64,000 nucleotides of DNA from CAZAOA01 sp964486765 (GTDB lineage: Bacteria; Patescibacteriota; UBA1384; XYA2-FULL-43-10). Below are positions 39,399 through 48,275 of this stretch, piece by piece. The stretch is from contig CAZAOA010000001.1 in the NCBI GenBank assembly GCA_964486765.1, positions 1-64,000 on the forward strand, given 5' to 3'. Each line of letters opens with the position of its first letter. Position 1 is the stretch's first letter. Under the pieces are notes generated by a model that was not told the origin of the DNA, ran no database searches, and saw nothing but the letters and a program-made list of their open reading frames with translations. Made by a program: the position numbers and the translations under genes.

Positions 39399-40732
39399 TG
39401 AAACGCGCAAGCTTCGTCGTTCTGATGGCTCTGGTGTTTGTCGTGATCGTTGTCGCACCGGCTCAGGCCGGGTCGGCCATGGCTCTTTCATTCCCGCAGC
39501 TCATTGAGCAGCGGAGCGAGGAAGTGACAGCCGGGATCTCCCATCTGGTGAGTATCACAGATGAGTTCGAGTGGCCAGATCGATTTGGTACGCCAGTGGC
39601 GTATTATCGGTCTGGGTACCTCGAGATTCCCCAGGACAATTACGGCGTTTTCGACGACTTGAAGTATCTGGTCGTCGATCCGCTGGTACTTGGCATCAAC
39701 CCCAAGTTCATCCGTAAGGATGACAAAGGGGTTGTGACCAAGATCGATTCCTATACCGCCGACCAGGAATGGTCAGGCGGTGCGGTTGTGATCTATGTGG
39801 ACGCTCTGCGTCTCGGCACTCATGTACTAGAGACAGAAGTGCGTCATCGGGCTTCGAAGACGACGACGAGGATTCTCTTCGTCTTCAAGCATCACAACCA
39901 TTACCAGCGGAAAGACAGCGAAGCGATGGTCTTTTCAACAGTCGACGCAAGTCGATACGTTGAGGAGTATTGTCGCTATCAGCTAGGTATAGAGCCGGCT
40001 GAAATGAACCCAGATGACATCGAGGCTGTCCGTAGTGCATACTACGACAGCCGGATGAAGGGAGTCTTGGAGTTTACGGAACCGATGCTTGATTACAGCC
40101 TTAGGGCTGACGGCTTGGCTCGTGAGCGTCAAGGTTTCCCCGCAGGTCTTTCTGAGGGTCAGGATCAACCTGATCCGGAAGTTTCGGCGCTTCGTGAGGA
40201 GATTGCCGGACTTCGTTCTTCACTCACTGGCTGGCAGGTGTCGATTAGGGAGTGGAAGGCGGCTTACGAGAAGGAAGTAGCGGCTCGAAAACAGCTCGAA
40301 CAGCTACTTTCGGAGAAGCCCATCATTGCTGACTTCCCGTCCCCGACTGTCGAAGTTGGAGAACTGGATGTCGAGCCAGCAGACGCGAAAAGCTGGCAGG
40401 ACGAGCTTCGGGCTTGCTACGCCGGAAAAACCGGTTGGATCTTCCAGCTGGTTGGACCAGATGGCGAGCCCACCAATGTCGAGAAATCCGTCCACCTCTG
40501 GTTAATGGTCGAGCAGGCCAACGGCCAGATGAGCTGGGAGCCGAACGTCAAGAATCCCGTAGAAATTACGGGGCACGACGTTTGGCTCAACGCCCCGAGG
40601 CAGGAGTGGAAATACTTCGGGGTCAGCAACATGAATGGCGTGAAACCGACTAAGGTTTTCTCGCCAGCGAGTTATGATCTTCATATTCTCGCCATTCCAA
40701 TCGATGGAGGTGCACCCCATGAAGTGCATTAG
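39398..40732 (+). CDS. Exported protein with coiled coil, GC-rich island
   Basis: 444 residues. A signal peptide (MKRASFVVLMALVFVVIVVA, cleavage after AQA) is followed by an unrecognised domain (about 30-250), a coiled coil (about 258-305, SALREEIAGLRSSL and AAYEKEVAARKQLEQLLS) and a second unrecognised domain. No catalytic motif is identified. Third codon positions are G/C-rich, unlike the neighbouring pgi and S-layer-like genes. The ribosome binding site AAGGAGGAG is near-perfect. The next gene overlaps the 3' end by 14 bases, so the two secreted proteins are made together. Confidence 0.7.
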   Translation: MKRASFVVLMALVFVVIVVAPAQAGSAMALSFPQLIEQRSEEVTAGISHLVSITDEFEWPDRFGTPVAYYRSGYLEIPQDNYGVFDDLKYLVVDPLVLGINPKFIRKDDKGVVTKIDSYTADQEWSGGAVVIYVDALRLGTHVLETEVRHRASKTTTRILFVFKHHNHYQRKDSEAMVFSTVDASRYVEEYCRYQLGIEPAEMNPDDIEAVRSAYYDSRMKGVLEFTEPMLDYSLRADGLARERQGFPAGLSEGQDQPDPEVSALREEIAGLRSSLTGWQVSIREWKAAYEKEVAARKQLEQLLSEKPIIADFPSPTVEVGELDVEPADAKSWQDELRACYAGKTGWIFQLVGPDGEPTNVEKSVHLWLMVEQANGQMSWEPNVKNPVEITGHDVWLNAPRQEWKYFGVSNMNGVKPTKVFSPASYDLHILAIPIDGGAPHEVH

Positions 40733-41546
40733 CGTACTGCTGATGTTGATCCTTGGGTCGTCTGTTGTTATGGGCGATCTGTCCGAGAAGATCAGCGCTA
40801 CTCGTCCGGGTACACCGGATGGGAGTTGTGCGGATTTGAACGGAGAGATGATCGTGGTTCTGCCGCGGGATACGCCTGCACAGATCCACTTTCTTTCCTC
40901 CGGATGGCACTCTGGTACGCTTCTTGTCGGTGACGTTGTCTTCGTCGAAACCCCTGGCCGAAAGGTCGAGGGTGGCGCCATCTACACTATGACCCGCGCG
41001 GTCAGGTGTGGAAACGATGCTCGGGGTGAGGTCTTCATTGCGGAGAAAGAAGCCCGCGTGGAGGTCATAACCCTCGAAGTACCTGTTGTAGAGGAGATCG
41101 AGAGAGTGGTCATGGAGTACGTCGAAGTACCTGTGATCACTACCAAAGTGATCGAGATCACTTCTCCCTGTCCTCCGCCCTGTCCAACTCCTCTAGTGCC
41201 GAGGCAGTTTCTGCCCCCAGTTGGGGTGAGTGGGCAGTGGATTCCGGTTCGGTCGCTCAATCAAGGCAACGTTATACGCTCTGAATGGCGATCTGTCGTC
41301 GGACTGGCATATGTTCGCTGGTCTGACACAAAACAGTCAGAACCAGGTCCGCCTGGTCCACCAGGACCACCAGGACCACCAGGACCGCCTGGACCACCAG
41401 GTCCACCATGTCCGCCGGTGGATCCGGATTGCCCACCCCCTACCCCCGGCACGCAGCCCGGTGGAGAGTTGGGTGGACCTGTGCCAAGCGATCCTGGAGT
41501 CATCCCCGTACCACCGACGCCGGATGGGGGATGGCAACCTGAATAG
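40719..41546 (+). CDS. Exported collagen-like (Gly-Pro-Pro) protein
   Basis: 275 residues from the ATG at 40719, with GGAGG eight bases before it inside the preceding gene. Signal peptide at residues 1-19, a beta-rich domain to about 125, a valine/glutamate-rich stalk (VPVVEEIERVVMEYVEVPV), a segment with PCPPPCPTP, then eight consecutive Gly-Pro-Pro-type triplets (about 207-230) and a proline-rich tail. GPP triplets form collagen-type triple helices, so the protein probably trimerises outside the cell. No sortase motif is present. GC-rich like its partner upstream; likely acquired. Confidence 0.75.
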   Translation: MKCISVLLMLILGSSVVMGDLSEKISATRPGTPDGSCADLNGEMIVVLPRDTPAQIHFLSSGWHSGTLLVGDVVFVETPGRKVEGGAIYTMTRAVRCGNDARGEVFIAEKEARVEVITLEVPVVEEIERVVMEYVEVPVITTKVIEITSPCPPPCPTPLVPRQFLPPVGVSGQWIPVRSLNQGNVIRSEWRSVVGLAYVRWSDTKQSEPGPPGPPGPPGPPGPPGPPGPPCPPVDPDCPPPTPGTQPGGELGGPVPSDPGVIPVPPTPDGGWQPE

Positions 41547-41565
41547 GGGCGGAAAATACCGCCCC
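41546..41565 (+). terminator. Hairpin at the collagen-like gene stop
   Basis: GGGGCGG-AAAATA-CCGCCCC begins at the last base of the stop codon. Confidence 0.65.
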
Positions 41566-41609
41566 GAACTACCACCATGGTAAAATCATGGTAAGTCCAC
41601 GAATCGAGT

Positions 41610-41630
41610 GGCCGACGATTTTCGTCGGCC
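41610..41630. terminator. Second strong hairpin
   Basis: GGCCGACGA-TTT-TCGTCGGCC, a perfect 9-bp stem, no T run after it. Confidence 0.6.
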
Positions 41631-41732
41631 CTCACACCTAGTCATCAATTCTTTGACGGCTGAGTAGTGAGAGTAAAAGAAAGAATGAAATTCCAACACA
41701 GAAGCTTCACACAGAAACACACTGAAAAAGAG

Positions 41733-41761
41733 TTGATATTTATTGATATATACTGTATGAT
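41733..41761 (+). promoter_or_regulatory. Promoter of the LPKTG surface protein
   Basis: TTGATA (41733-41738), 17-base spacer, TATGAT (41756-41761). The roughly 95-base leader has the hairpins TCAGCC-AAC-GGCTGA and CACC-AGAA-GGGTG. Confidence 0.65.
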
Positions 41762-41864
41762 TTTGAAATGAGAAGGTCAGCCAACGGCTGATCACCAGAA
41801 GGGTGAAAAACAATTTGCCAAAAGGCATTTATATATAGTCAGATAATAATTAGCTAGGAATAAA

Positions 41865-43943
41865 ATGAAAAACTTATTCAAAAGAATAAGTGAGGGTGCA
41901 AAAAAATACACTAAGTATATACTTGGTGTTGTTGGTGTTGGTGCACTATTATCTCAAGTCATCTTACCTGCGGCTGGACTAGATGCCAATACGCCACAGT
42001 TCAACTTTCTTAAAGGTGACCATGAGTTGGTAAGAGGTGCTAACATTACGAAGGGCGAAAAAGTTTGGAAAGATCCAGTTTCTGGTGAAGCTGGAGATGT
42101 ATTTGAAGCTGTTGTTTATTACCACAATGGTAAAGAAGACACCGTAGCTAAAAATACAAAGGTTTACGTAGATTTCAAGACGGAGACTTCAGATAGCAAA
42201 GCATTTATTGAAGTCGCAGTTGTAGCTGACAATGCAGTAGCTGTTCACGATACAATCGTGGATGGTAAAGTTGTTGGTTATTCTGGATTAAATATAGCTC
42301 TTGATCAAGATGCAGAGCTAGCGGTAGTTCCAAATTCTGTAATGTGGTACCCGAACAGTTATCCAGAGATGGGCAGCAAAGTAGCTTTGCCATACGGGCA
42401 AACTGGACAAGAGATGCTTGGCAGCAATGGATTGAATCTAGGCGACATCAATGGATGTTGGGAATTTAGTGGTTTTGTAACTTTTCAGATAGCCACTTAT
42501 AAAAAGTCAACTCCACCTCCTACGCCTGATCCAGGAATTCTTTCGATAGACAAAGTTATTAGAGAGCACATAGTAAATGTTAAAAATCCTTACTCAAAAG
42601 TGGTTTCAGCTGAAGCCAAAGATAAGGTTGAGTTTGACGTACGATTCCGTAACGAAGGTGATAGCGACCTAATTAATGTAATCGCTTCTGACAAGATGCC
42701 AGCTGAGCTTTCTTATGATACAGGCACATTGGTATTGGTTAAAGATGGTATGTCTACGCCAATATCCGCCGATCAATTTTTCTCTACCGGAGTAAATATC
42801 GGTACTATGAAAGTTGGCGAATATGCTCGAATTCACTACAGAGCTACATCTCCAAATGAGATTACTGTGGCTAAAAAAGTTGTTAACCGAGCTTGGGCTG
42901 AAAGTGCTGACCAAAAAGTTTGGTCACGTGCTTGGGTGGACCTTGCTCCTACTTCAGTTGATCCAGGTGAGCCTAAGATAGTTAAGTCAAAGAGTGCCTT
43001 CAATATTTCGAAAAATGTTGATGCAGAGAGCATTAAAGCGCAAGCAGGTGATGAGATCGTATATACTCTAGTTACTGAGAATATTGGTGATGCAGAAGCT
43101 AGCTTAATTGTACGAGATGACATTTCAGATGTACTTGAATACGCCGATGTCATAGAAATATCTGATGGTGGGGTATTGGTTGGTGGTGAGGTTATCTGGC
43201 CAGAAGACGCTCTTTTGCCAGGATACCAGTTCGAAGATACTTTTAAAATTAGAGTAAAAAACCCAATTCCAGAAAATCCTCAAAATGGTTATAGTTTCGA
43301 CATGGTTATGTACAATTTCTATGGAAATCAAGTTGTAGTTGAGATTGAAAAACCTTTAGTTACGCCACTGTTTCCTAATCTTGAGATTGAAAAGAGAGTT
43401 AGAAATATTACTTCAAATGAGCTTACATATGTAAATGCAAACACAGCTTATGGTAAAGATACTCTAGAGTACATAATCGACTTTAGAAATACTGGCCAAG
43501 CTGCTGCAACAGAGGTGAAGCTTACAGATGTATTGCCAGCAAATGTTACAGTTGACACAAGTTTTGCTCCAATTCTTAGTATGTCAGATGCGGCATACGT
43601 TGGTACAGTTGATGTAGCTAATGGCGTATCATTCGCAAGTTTAATGCCAGGCGTGCACGGATCGCTTAAATTCAGAGTTGTTATTGCGTCAGGCGTTTTA
43701 GCTGGTGAAAGACTTGTTAACAAAGCATGTCTTACTGATAATGGTGTAACAATATGTGACACTGCTGAAACTATAGTGAAGGATAAAATTGTTCCTATAA
43801 AGGACAAACCTACTCCTACTATAGAATATAAGCCTTTGCCAAAGACTGGTAGCAACGTAGCTCTTGCTTTGATAGCAGCCTTAGTTGGTACAGGAATCTT
43901 TGCAGCTATACGAGAATTCAGATTTGCAAAAGCAAATAGATAA
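41865..43943 (+). CDS. Sortase-anchored (LPKTG) surface protein with DUF11-like repeats
   Basis: 692 residues. The N-terminal export signal (KRISEGAKKYTKYILGVVGV, then a hydrophobic run to LPAAG) is followed by a domain of about 180 residues. Then come at least three repeated Ig-like/DUF11 domains, each with a phrase such as KDKVEFDVRFRNEGDSDL, GDEIVYTLVTENIGDAEASL or KDTLEYIIDFRNTGQAAATE. The end is a textbook cell-wall sorting signal: LPKTG, a hydrophobic stretch and a basic tail (REFRFAKANR). The protein would be exported and attached to peptidoglycan by a sortase. Its own promoter and terminator suggest an abundant envelope component. Confidence 0.8.
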   Translation: MKNLFKRISEGAKKYTKYILGVVGVGALLSQVILPAAGLDANTPQFNFLKGDHELVRGANITKGEKVWKDPVSGEAGDVFEAVVYYHNGKEDTVAKNTKVYVDFKTETSDSKAFIEVAVVADNAVAVHDTIVDGKVVGYSGLNIALDQDAELAVVPNSVMWYPNSYPEMGSKVALPYGQTGQEMLGSNGLNLGDINGCWEFSGFVTFQIATYKKSTPPPTPDPGILSIDKVIREHIVNVKNPYSKVVSAEAKDKVEFDVRFRNEGDSDLINVIASDKMPAELSYDTGTLVLVKDGMSTPISADQFFSTGVNIGTMKVGEYARIHYRATSPNEITVAKKVVNRAWAESADQKVWSRAWVDLAPTSVDPGEPKIVKSKSAFNISKNVDAESIKAQAGDEIVYTLVTENIGDAEASLIVRDDISDVLEYADVIEISDGGVLVGGEVIWPEDALLPGYQFEDTFKIRVKNPIPENPQNGYSFDMVMYNFYGNQVVVEIEKPLVTPLFPNLEIEKRVRNITSNELTYVNANTAYGKDTLEYIIDFRNTGQAAATEVKLTDVLPANVTVDTSFAPILSMSDAAYVGTVDVANGVSFASLMPGVHGSLKFRVVIASGVLAGERLVNKACLTDNGVTICDTAETIVKDKIVPIKDKPTPTIEYKPLPKTGSNVALALIAALVGTGIFAAIREFRFAKANR

Positions 43944-43963
43944 TAACTGACTTAATTCAGTGC

Positions 43964-43999
43964 AAAAGCACCCAAAGCCGAAAGGCCGAGGGTGCTTTT
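43964..43999 (+). terminator. Terminator of the LPKTG protein gene
   Basis: AAAAGCACCC (43964-43973) pairs with GGGTGCTTTT (43990-43999), with an inner GCC-GAAA-GGC hairpin. Confidence 0.88.
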
Positions 44000-44042
44000 G
44001 TTTGTGTTTAAACAAAACACAATATTGAGATGCAAGGCACTA

Positions 44043-44071
44043 TCGACCTTGAGTTCAATATTTGATACTAT
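44043..44071 (+). promoter_or_regulatory. prfB promoter, predicted leaderless transcript
   Basis: TCGACC (44043-44048), 17-base spacer, TACTAT (44066-44071). The start point would fall at the ATG (44079). Confidence 0.5.
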
Positions 44072-44078
44072 CTAGGTA

Positions 44079-45080
44079 ATGGACTTATTGGCTAAACTCG
44101 AAAAACTAAACTCTGCTCTTAAGATTAACGAGAAGAAATTGAGGATCAAGGAGCTTGAAAGCGAGATGAACTCGCCAGATTTTTGGATTGGAGAGAACGA
44201 CACAACTTCTGTTGCATTGGAACTAAAATCTTTAAAAGAAGAAGTTAAAAAATACGATGATCTTTTTGAACTGGCGACCATTGCTGACGATGAGGGTGAA
44301 GAGGTTGAGGGTTTGAAATCTGACATAGAGGAGTTGGAAAAATTGACCAAATTCACTGGCAAATATGATGAGAAGGGTGCAATTTTGAACTTCTTTGCCG
44401 GTGCCGGTGGCGACGATGCACAAGATTGGACCGCGATGTTACTTCGGATGTATATAAAGTGGGCAGAGAATAGTGGGTTTAGCGCAAAAGTAATTGATCA
44501 ATCGAAAGGTGGCGTCGCCGGGATAAAAAACGCGATACTAGAAATCGATGGTCGCTACACATATGGAAAATTGAAAGGTGAAAACGGAGTCCACAGGTTG
44601 GTTCGACAATCTCCATTTAACAGTAAGAACCTTAGACAAACTTCTTTTTCATTGGTTGAGGTTCTCCCAAAAATAGATGAAAAAGATAAAAATATTGAAC
44701 TGCCTGAAAATGATTTGAGAGTCGATACTTTTCGTGCATCTGGTCATGGTGGTCAGAGTGTAAATACAACCGACTCTGCAGTTCGAATCACCCATATTCC
44801 CACAAACACTATTGTAACTTGTCAAAATGAAAAGAGTCAGCTTCAAAACAAATTATCTGCGATGAGCGTTTTAAAATCTCGTCTGGCAAAGCTACTCGAA
44901 GATCAACATAAAGAAAAAATATCGGAGATTCGAGGTGAGGTAAGTGAACCTGAATGGGGAAGTCAAATTCGATCATATGTGCTTCATCCGTATAAACAAG
45001 TTAAGGATCACAGGACAGATGTAGTTTCAAAAAATCCTGATGATGTGCTAGATGGAAACATAGATGATTTTTTACAGTAA
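44079..45080 (+). CDS. prfB: Peptide chain release factor 2
   Basis: 333 residues, slightly shorter than usual at the N-terminus. The stop-codon-reading tripeptide SPF is in HRLVRQSPFNSKN, which marks RF2 (UAA/UGA), and the catalytic GGQ is in ASGHGGQSVNTTDSAVR. The common RF2 programmed frameshift near codon 25 is absent: the frame is continuous from the ATG. Its presence, with normal TGA stops in this window, argues against UGA recoding as known in Gracilibacteria and Absconditabacteria. No ribosome binding site; predicted leaderless. Confidence 0.93.
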   Translation: MDLLAKLEKLNSALKINEKKLRIKELESEMNSPDFWIGENDTTSVALELKSLKEEVKKYDDLFELATIADDEGEEVEGLKSDIEELEKLTKFTGKYDEKGAILNFFAGAGGDDAQDWTAMLLRMYIKWAENSGFSAKVIDQSKGGVAGIKNAILEIDGRYTYGKLKGENGVHRLVRQSPFNSKNLRQTSFSLVEVLPKIDEKDKNIELPENDLRVDTFRASGHGGQSVNTTDSAVRITHIPTNTIVTCQNEKSQLQNKLSAMSVLKSRLAKLLEDQHKEKISEIRGEVSEPEWGSQIRSYVLHPYKQVKDHRTDVVSKNPDDVLDGNIDDFLQ

Positions 45081-45166
45081 TCGAATAACCTGCAGGCAGG
45101 TGAATTTAACGAATGGTGAAAATTTGTAATTTGTAATTCGCCTTGATTCGTAATTAGATTTGTCTT

Positions 45167-45853
45167 ATGGATCCAGAACTTATAAAATTTCTTATACTGC
45201 TTATCTCTATTCTGGTTCTTTCATATGGGATCAATGCTTTTTTATTGACATCAATCGGAGGAATCTACAGATTGTTCGTTGCCCCTGGTGTGATCTTACA
45301 TGAACTTTCTCACGCTTTCGCTTGCTTCTTTACCGGAACGAAAGTTACTTCAATCAATATGTTTAAAAAAGATGGGGGAGAAGTTCGACATGCAAGATCG
45401 AAGATTCCGATTTTGGGTCCAATCTTTATCTCACTTGCGCCATTTTTGGTTGGAGGAATTGCTATATACTTTTTTTCTCGCTGGATGGGACTTCAAGCGC
45501 TCGACATTAACGAGTTCACACTTAATCCTGCAGAGTTTCTAGAAACCGTTAAACAATCTTTTATTGGAATAGAGCTAAATGATGTTACAAACTGGGCACT
45601 ACTTTACCTTGCGCTCTCAATCGCTGTTACCATGATTCCCAGTTTCAGGGATCTAGGTAACATAATTATCTCAATCATTCTTGCAGGGATAGTTGTATTT
45701 CTAATTTACAGGTATACTCCTTTTCGTTTCGACCCAGCTTGGGTGCTTCGACCTGAACTTTTCATAGTTATGGGCGCGGTGGTCGCACTCTTGATAGTTT
45801 CTTTAATTTTGAGTATAATCATATACATAATCAAACTGTTTGTAACAGTTTGA
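45167..45853 (+). CDS. M50-like membrane metalloprotease
   Basis: 228 residues with five or six membrane spans. The zinc-binding HExxH motif is present as HELSH within VAPGVILHELSHAFACFFTG, at the end of the second hydrophobic segment. Downstream SFRDLGN could supply the third ligand (aspartate). M50-type proteases cut membrane-embedded substrates; related short forms in CPR are uncharacterised. The gene stands between prfB and ybaB with repeat-like intergenic DNA on both sides. Confidence 0.7.
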   Translation: MDPELIKFLILLISILVLSYGINAFLLTSIGGIYRLFVAPGVILHELSHAFACFFTGTKVTSINMFKKDGGEVRHARSKIPILGPIFISLAPFLVGGIAIYFFSRWMGLQALDINEFTLNPAEFLETVKQSFIGIELNDVTNWALLYLALSIAVTMIPSFRDLGNIIISIILAGIVVFLIYRYTPFRFDPAWVLRPELFIVMGAVVALLIVSLILSIIIYIIKLFVTV

Positions 45854-45854
45854 A

Positions 45855-45900
45855 AATGACAAATCCCAAATCTCAAATAATAAATAAAATCTCAATATCC
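45855..45900. repeat. Intergenic copy of the CAAATCCCAAAT repeat
   Basis: TGACAAATCCCAAATCTCAA followed by ATAATAAATAAAATCTC. Same family as the in-frame units in topA and tgt. Confidence 0.65.
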
Positions 45901-45983
45901 AAACTTCAAGTTTAGAATTTGTAAGTTGGAGCTTATTTGTTACTTGTATCTTGCAATTTGTTATTTACAACGTAAGGAGTATT

Positions 45984-46289
45984 GTGGTTGATTTTTCAAA
46001 AGCTAAAGAACTTTATGACCTTCAGAAAAAAGCAAGAAAGATTCAAAAAGAGCTTAAAAATACAGAGATAGAAGCAAAGAGCAACAACGGATGGGTAACT
46101 GTAGTTTTAAATGGTGAACAACATGTAGTAAGCATCGACATTGATGACGAAGCTTTGAGCGTAGACAATAAGTCGGAGCTTCAAAAAGATTTGAAAAATA
46201 CATTTTCACAAGCAGTTTCTCGTGCTCAAATGCACGCCGCAGAGAAGATGAAAGAGGTGGCTGGCGGGCTAGGATTGCCGGGAATGTAG
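45984..46289 (+). CDS. ybaB: YbaB/EbfC nucleoid-associated protein
   Basis: 101 residues from a GTG start at 45984, with AAGGAG just upstream. It has the YbaB plan: a first long helix (LYDLQKKARKIQKELKNTEI), a central beta hairpin (GWVTVVLNGEQHVVSIDID) and a last helix (KMKEVAGGLGLPGM), with the typical GLPGM ending. YbaB binds DNA as a dimer and is often encoded next to recR; here recR is 11 kb away. Confidence 0.87.
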   Translation: MVDFSKAKELYDLQKKARKIQKELKNTEIEAKSNNGWVTVVLNGEQHVVSIDIDDEALSVDNKSELQKDLKNTFSQAVSRAQMHAAEKMKEVAGGLGLPGM

Positions 46290-46371
46290 TGCTAGGTAGT
46301 AGCTTTTTAGCTTGTTAAGAAGATATTGAAAATTTAAGAAGCTACAACCTAAGAAACTAATAAGCTAGATC

Positions 46372-46983
46372 ATGAAAATCTTTATTGGACTTGGAAATCC
46401 GGGGAAAGAGTATGAAAATACCCGACACAATGTGGGTTTTTTAGTATTGGATAAACTTCTAAGTCATAAAGAGATCGCACCGGTTGGCGAAAAAATACAA
46501 TTGAAAAATGATAAAAGGTTTAAGTCACAGGTTGCCGAACGGTCAGTTAATGGTGAGAAGCTAATTTTTGTAAAACCTCAAACTTTTATGAACAATTCTG
46601 GCGATGCGGTATTTAGTATAGTCGAATATTTTAAAACCGATATATCTAAAATATTTGTTTTGTCTGACGATGTTGACTTACCGATCGGTACTGCGCGAAT
46701 TAAGCTGAACGGAGGTAGCGCAGGCCAACTTGGTCTTCAAAGTATTATCGACTCTATAGGTTCAGACAATTTCAAACGAGTTAGAATTGGTATATCTGGA
46801 AAGATAAAAGAAGAAACCCCGATTGAAACCAAAGATTATGTTCTCTCAAAGATTGAAGACAAGGAGAAAATTGTGATCGATAAAGTAATTTCAGAAGTTG
46901 TGGGGTACTTGATTCAACACATTGGAAGTAAAGAAGATATCAAAGCTAACTCATTTAGGGTGGACAATTTGGGGATAATTTAA
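46372..46983 (+). CDS. pth: Peptidyl-tRNA hydrolase
   Basis: 203 residues. FIGLGNPGKEYENTRHNVGF contains the catalytic histidine; VKPQTFMNNSGDAV and the DDVDLPIG loop with the catalytic aspartate are also present. It recycles peptidyl-tRNA dropped from ribosomes. Standard length. The intergenic DNA before it is made of AAGCTA/TAAGAA repeats. Confidence 0.94.
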   Translation: MKIFIGLGNPGKEYENTRHNVGFLVLDKLLSHKEIAPVGEKIQLKNDKRFKSQVAERSVNGEKLIFVKPQTFMNNSGDAVFSIVEYFKTDISKIFVLSDDVDLPIGTARIKLNGGSAGQLGLQSIIDSIGSDNFKRVRIGISGKIKEETPIETKDYVLSKIEDKEKIVIDKVISEVVGYLIQHIGSKEDIKANSFRVDNLGII

Positions 46984-47081
46984 GCACAACCGTCACAAAT
47001 CTAATTCACTAATAATCACAAATGCGCGGATAGTTGAATAAAATTTGGATTTGTGTTATACAATATACTACATACTAATTA

Positions 47082-47136
47082 ATTTGTGGGAGCCCATGAC
47101 GCATGAAGCTATGTGGGGCGTTTGTACCACGAAAGG
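47082..47136 (+). promoter_or_regulatory. Leader structure before rplA
   Basis: GAGCCCATGACGCATGAAGC followed by TATGTGGGGC can fold with GCCC against GGGC, ending near the AAAGGA binding site. Autoregulation by L1 binding to its own leader is known in other bacteria; here it is only inferred. Confidence 0.35.
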
Positions 47137-47142
47137 AAAAAA

Positions 47143-47925
47143 ATGGCTCAGAAAGTTGAAGAGATTGTATCAGAAGAAATTATTGATGAAAAAAAGATCT
47201 TAAAGGATGCGAAAGAAAAAGAAAAAAAGATTAAAAAAGAGATAAAAGAAGCAAAGGACGAGGAAAAATCCGTCTCGAAAAAAGCGAACCGCGATAAAAA
47301 AATCGATGAAGAAAAAAGACGAAAACCAAAGCACGGAAAGAAATACAGAACCGCTCTAAAAACGATTGATAAAAATAAGGCTCATCCTGTTTTGGATGCA
47401 ATCAAATTGGTGAAAAAGAGTTCAGTTGTTAAGTTTGATGCAACTGTAGATATTCACATAAAGATTGATCCGAATATGGAAAATATCCGAGGCTCGATCA
47501 CTTTGTCTGGTGGTGTTGCAAAAGTTAAAAAAATCTTAAAAGTTACTGATAATAATGTGGATAAGGTCAAAGAAGATGTTAAAGCTGGAAAAACTGATTT
47601 CGATATAATGATTGCTGATGCAAAAATAATGCCAAAACTTGCCCCACTTGCAAAAATTCTTGGACCAAAAGGACTTATGCCAAATCCAAAGTCAGGTACG
47701 GTCGTAGAAGATGTTGAAAAGGCAGCCAAAGAATTTGAAAGTGGAAAAGTTGAATACAAAGCCGACAAAGGCAATGTGGTTCATCAAGCAGTTGGCAAAG
47801 TCTCATATGATGACAAAAAGATTGAAGACAATATTGAAAGTTTGCTTGCCGCAATGCCCGCAAATAAAGTTGAGTCAATCTACCTTGTGGCCTCGATGAG
47901 TCCGAGTGTAAGGATAGCTACTTAG
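47143..47925 (+). CDS. rplA: Ribosomal protein uL1
   Basis: 260 residues from the ATG at 47143 (AAAGGA upstream). The first 60 residues are a lysine/glutamate-rich extension (KEKEKKIKKEIKEAKDEE). The L1 fold then starts GKKYRTALKTIDKNKAHPV, with KFDATVDIHIKID, the LGPKGLMPNPKSGTVVEDV motif and GKVEYKADKGNVVHQAVG. Such basic extensions on ribosomal proteins are common in CPR genomes. The gene is separate from rplK, unlike in most bacteria. Confidence 0.94.
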   Translation: MAQKVEEIVSEEIIDEKKILKDAKEKEKKIKKEIKEAKDEEKSVSKKANRDKKIDEEKRRKPKHGKKYRTALKTIDKNKAHPVLDAIKLVKKSSVVKFDATVDIHIKIDPNMENIRGSITLSGGVAKVKKILKVTDNNVDKVKEDVKAGKTDFDIMIADAKIMPKLAPLAKILGPKGLMPNPKSGTVVEDVEKAAKEFESGKVEYKADKGNVVHQAVGKVSYDDKKIEDNIESLLAAMPANKVESIYLVASMSPSVRIAT

Positions 47926-47962
47926 GTTGTAGGTAATAGATTGTTAGAAAATTCCTAAAAAG

Positions 47963-47972
47963 NNNNNNNNNN
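47963..47972. other. Assembly gap (10 N) between rplA and rplJ
   Basis: N run. The rplJ promoter -35 region may lie inside it; TATAAC is seen shortly after, around 47988. Confidence 0.98.
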
Positions 47973-48020
47973 ATGATAGAGATATTGTATAACGTAAAAA
48001 TATTTATATAAATAAGTAAT

Positions 48021-48135
48021 CCGCAGACCACAAGCATTTGTCCGCTTCGAAGTATTGAGTCGAGACAAGTAAGTCTTGTGTAGGAGACATTTGATTTTTT
48101 GAATATGTCTGCGGAAACGCAGATATTTTTATTTT
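48021..48135 (+). promoter_or_regulatory. Ribosomal protein L10 leader with attenuator
   Basis: CCGCAGAC (48021-48028) can pair with GTCTGCGG (48107-48114), enclosing GAGACAAGTAAGTCTTG and GTAGGAGACAT, motifs of the bacterial L10 leader. The same right arm can instead pair with CGCAGA (48118-48123), forming TCTGCG-GAAA-CGCAGA followed by TATTTTTATTTTT, a terminator. Mutually exclusive hairpins suggest L10-dependent attenuation of rplJ-rplL. Confidence 0.7.
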
Positions 48136-48151
48136 TCAATAGTTGAAAAAT

Positions 48152-48250
48152 AACCCTCCATAGCGATATTTCGTTTGCGAACCTGCCTGTCTCGCCATTA
48201 TCGAGCCACGGCGGATAAGTTTCGAGACGAAAATGAGCGGAGGATGGGTC
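48152..48250. repeat. Large imperfect palindrome in the rplJ leader
   Basis: AACCCTCCATAGCGATATTT at the left and CGAAAATGAGCGGAGGATGG at the right pair imperfectly, with the inner ATCGAGCCACGGCGG and GTCTCG/CGAGAC. A related ACCCTCC/GGAGGGT unit is at 51608-51636. Confidence 0.6.
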
Positions 48251-48275
48251 ACTCATTAATTGTAGATGGGATAAA

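Noticed and set aside
39220..39507. Open frame of 95 codons overlapping the start of the secreted protein
   Set aside because: It crosses the leader hairpin and ribosome binding site of the gene at 39398 and its arginine-rich translation has no family features.
41337..41415. Short tandem repeats as a CRISPR array
   Set aside because: They are GGACCACCA-type codon repeats of a collagen-like Gly-Pro-Pro stretch; no spacers and no cas genes are present. I see no CRISPR array in the window.
41261..41635. Minus-strand glycine-rich open frame
   Set aside because: Antisense shadow of the collagen-like repeat; no ribosome binding site or promoter.
44079..45080. Recoded UGA, as in Gracilibacteria/Absconditabacteria
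   Set aside because: RF2 with SPF and GGQ motifs is encoded and many genes end at TGA with normal family lengths.
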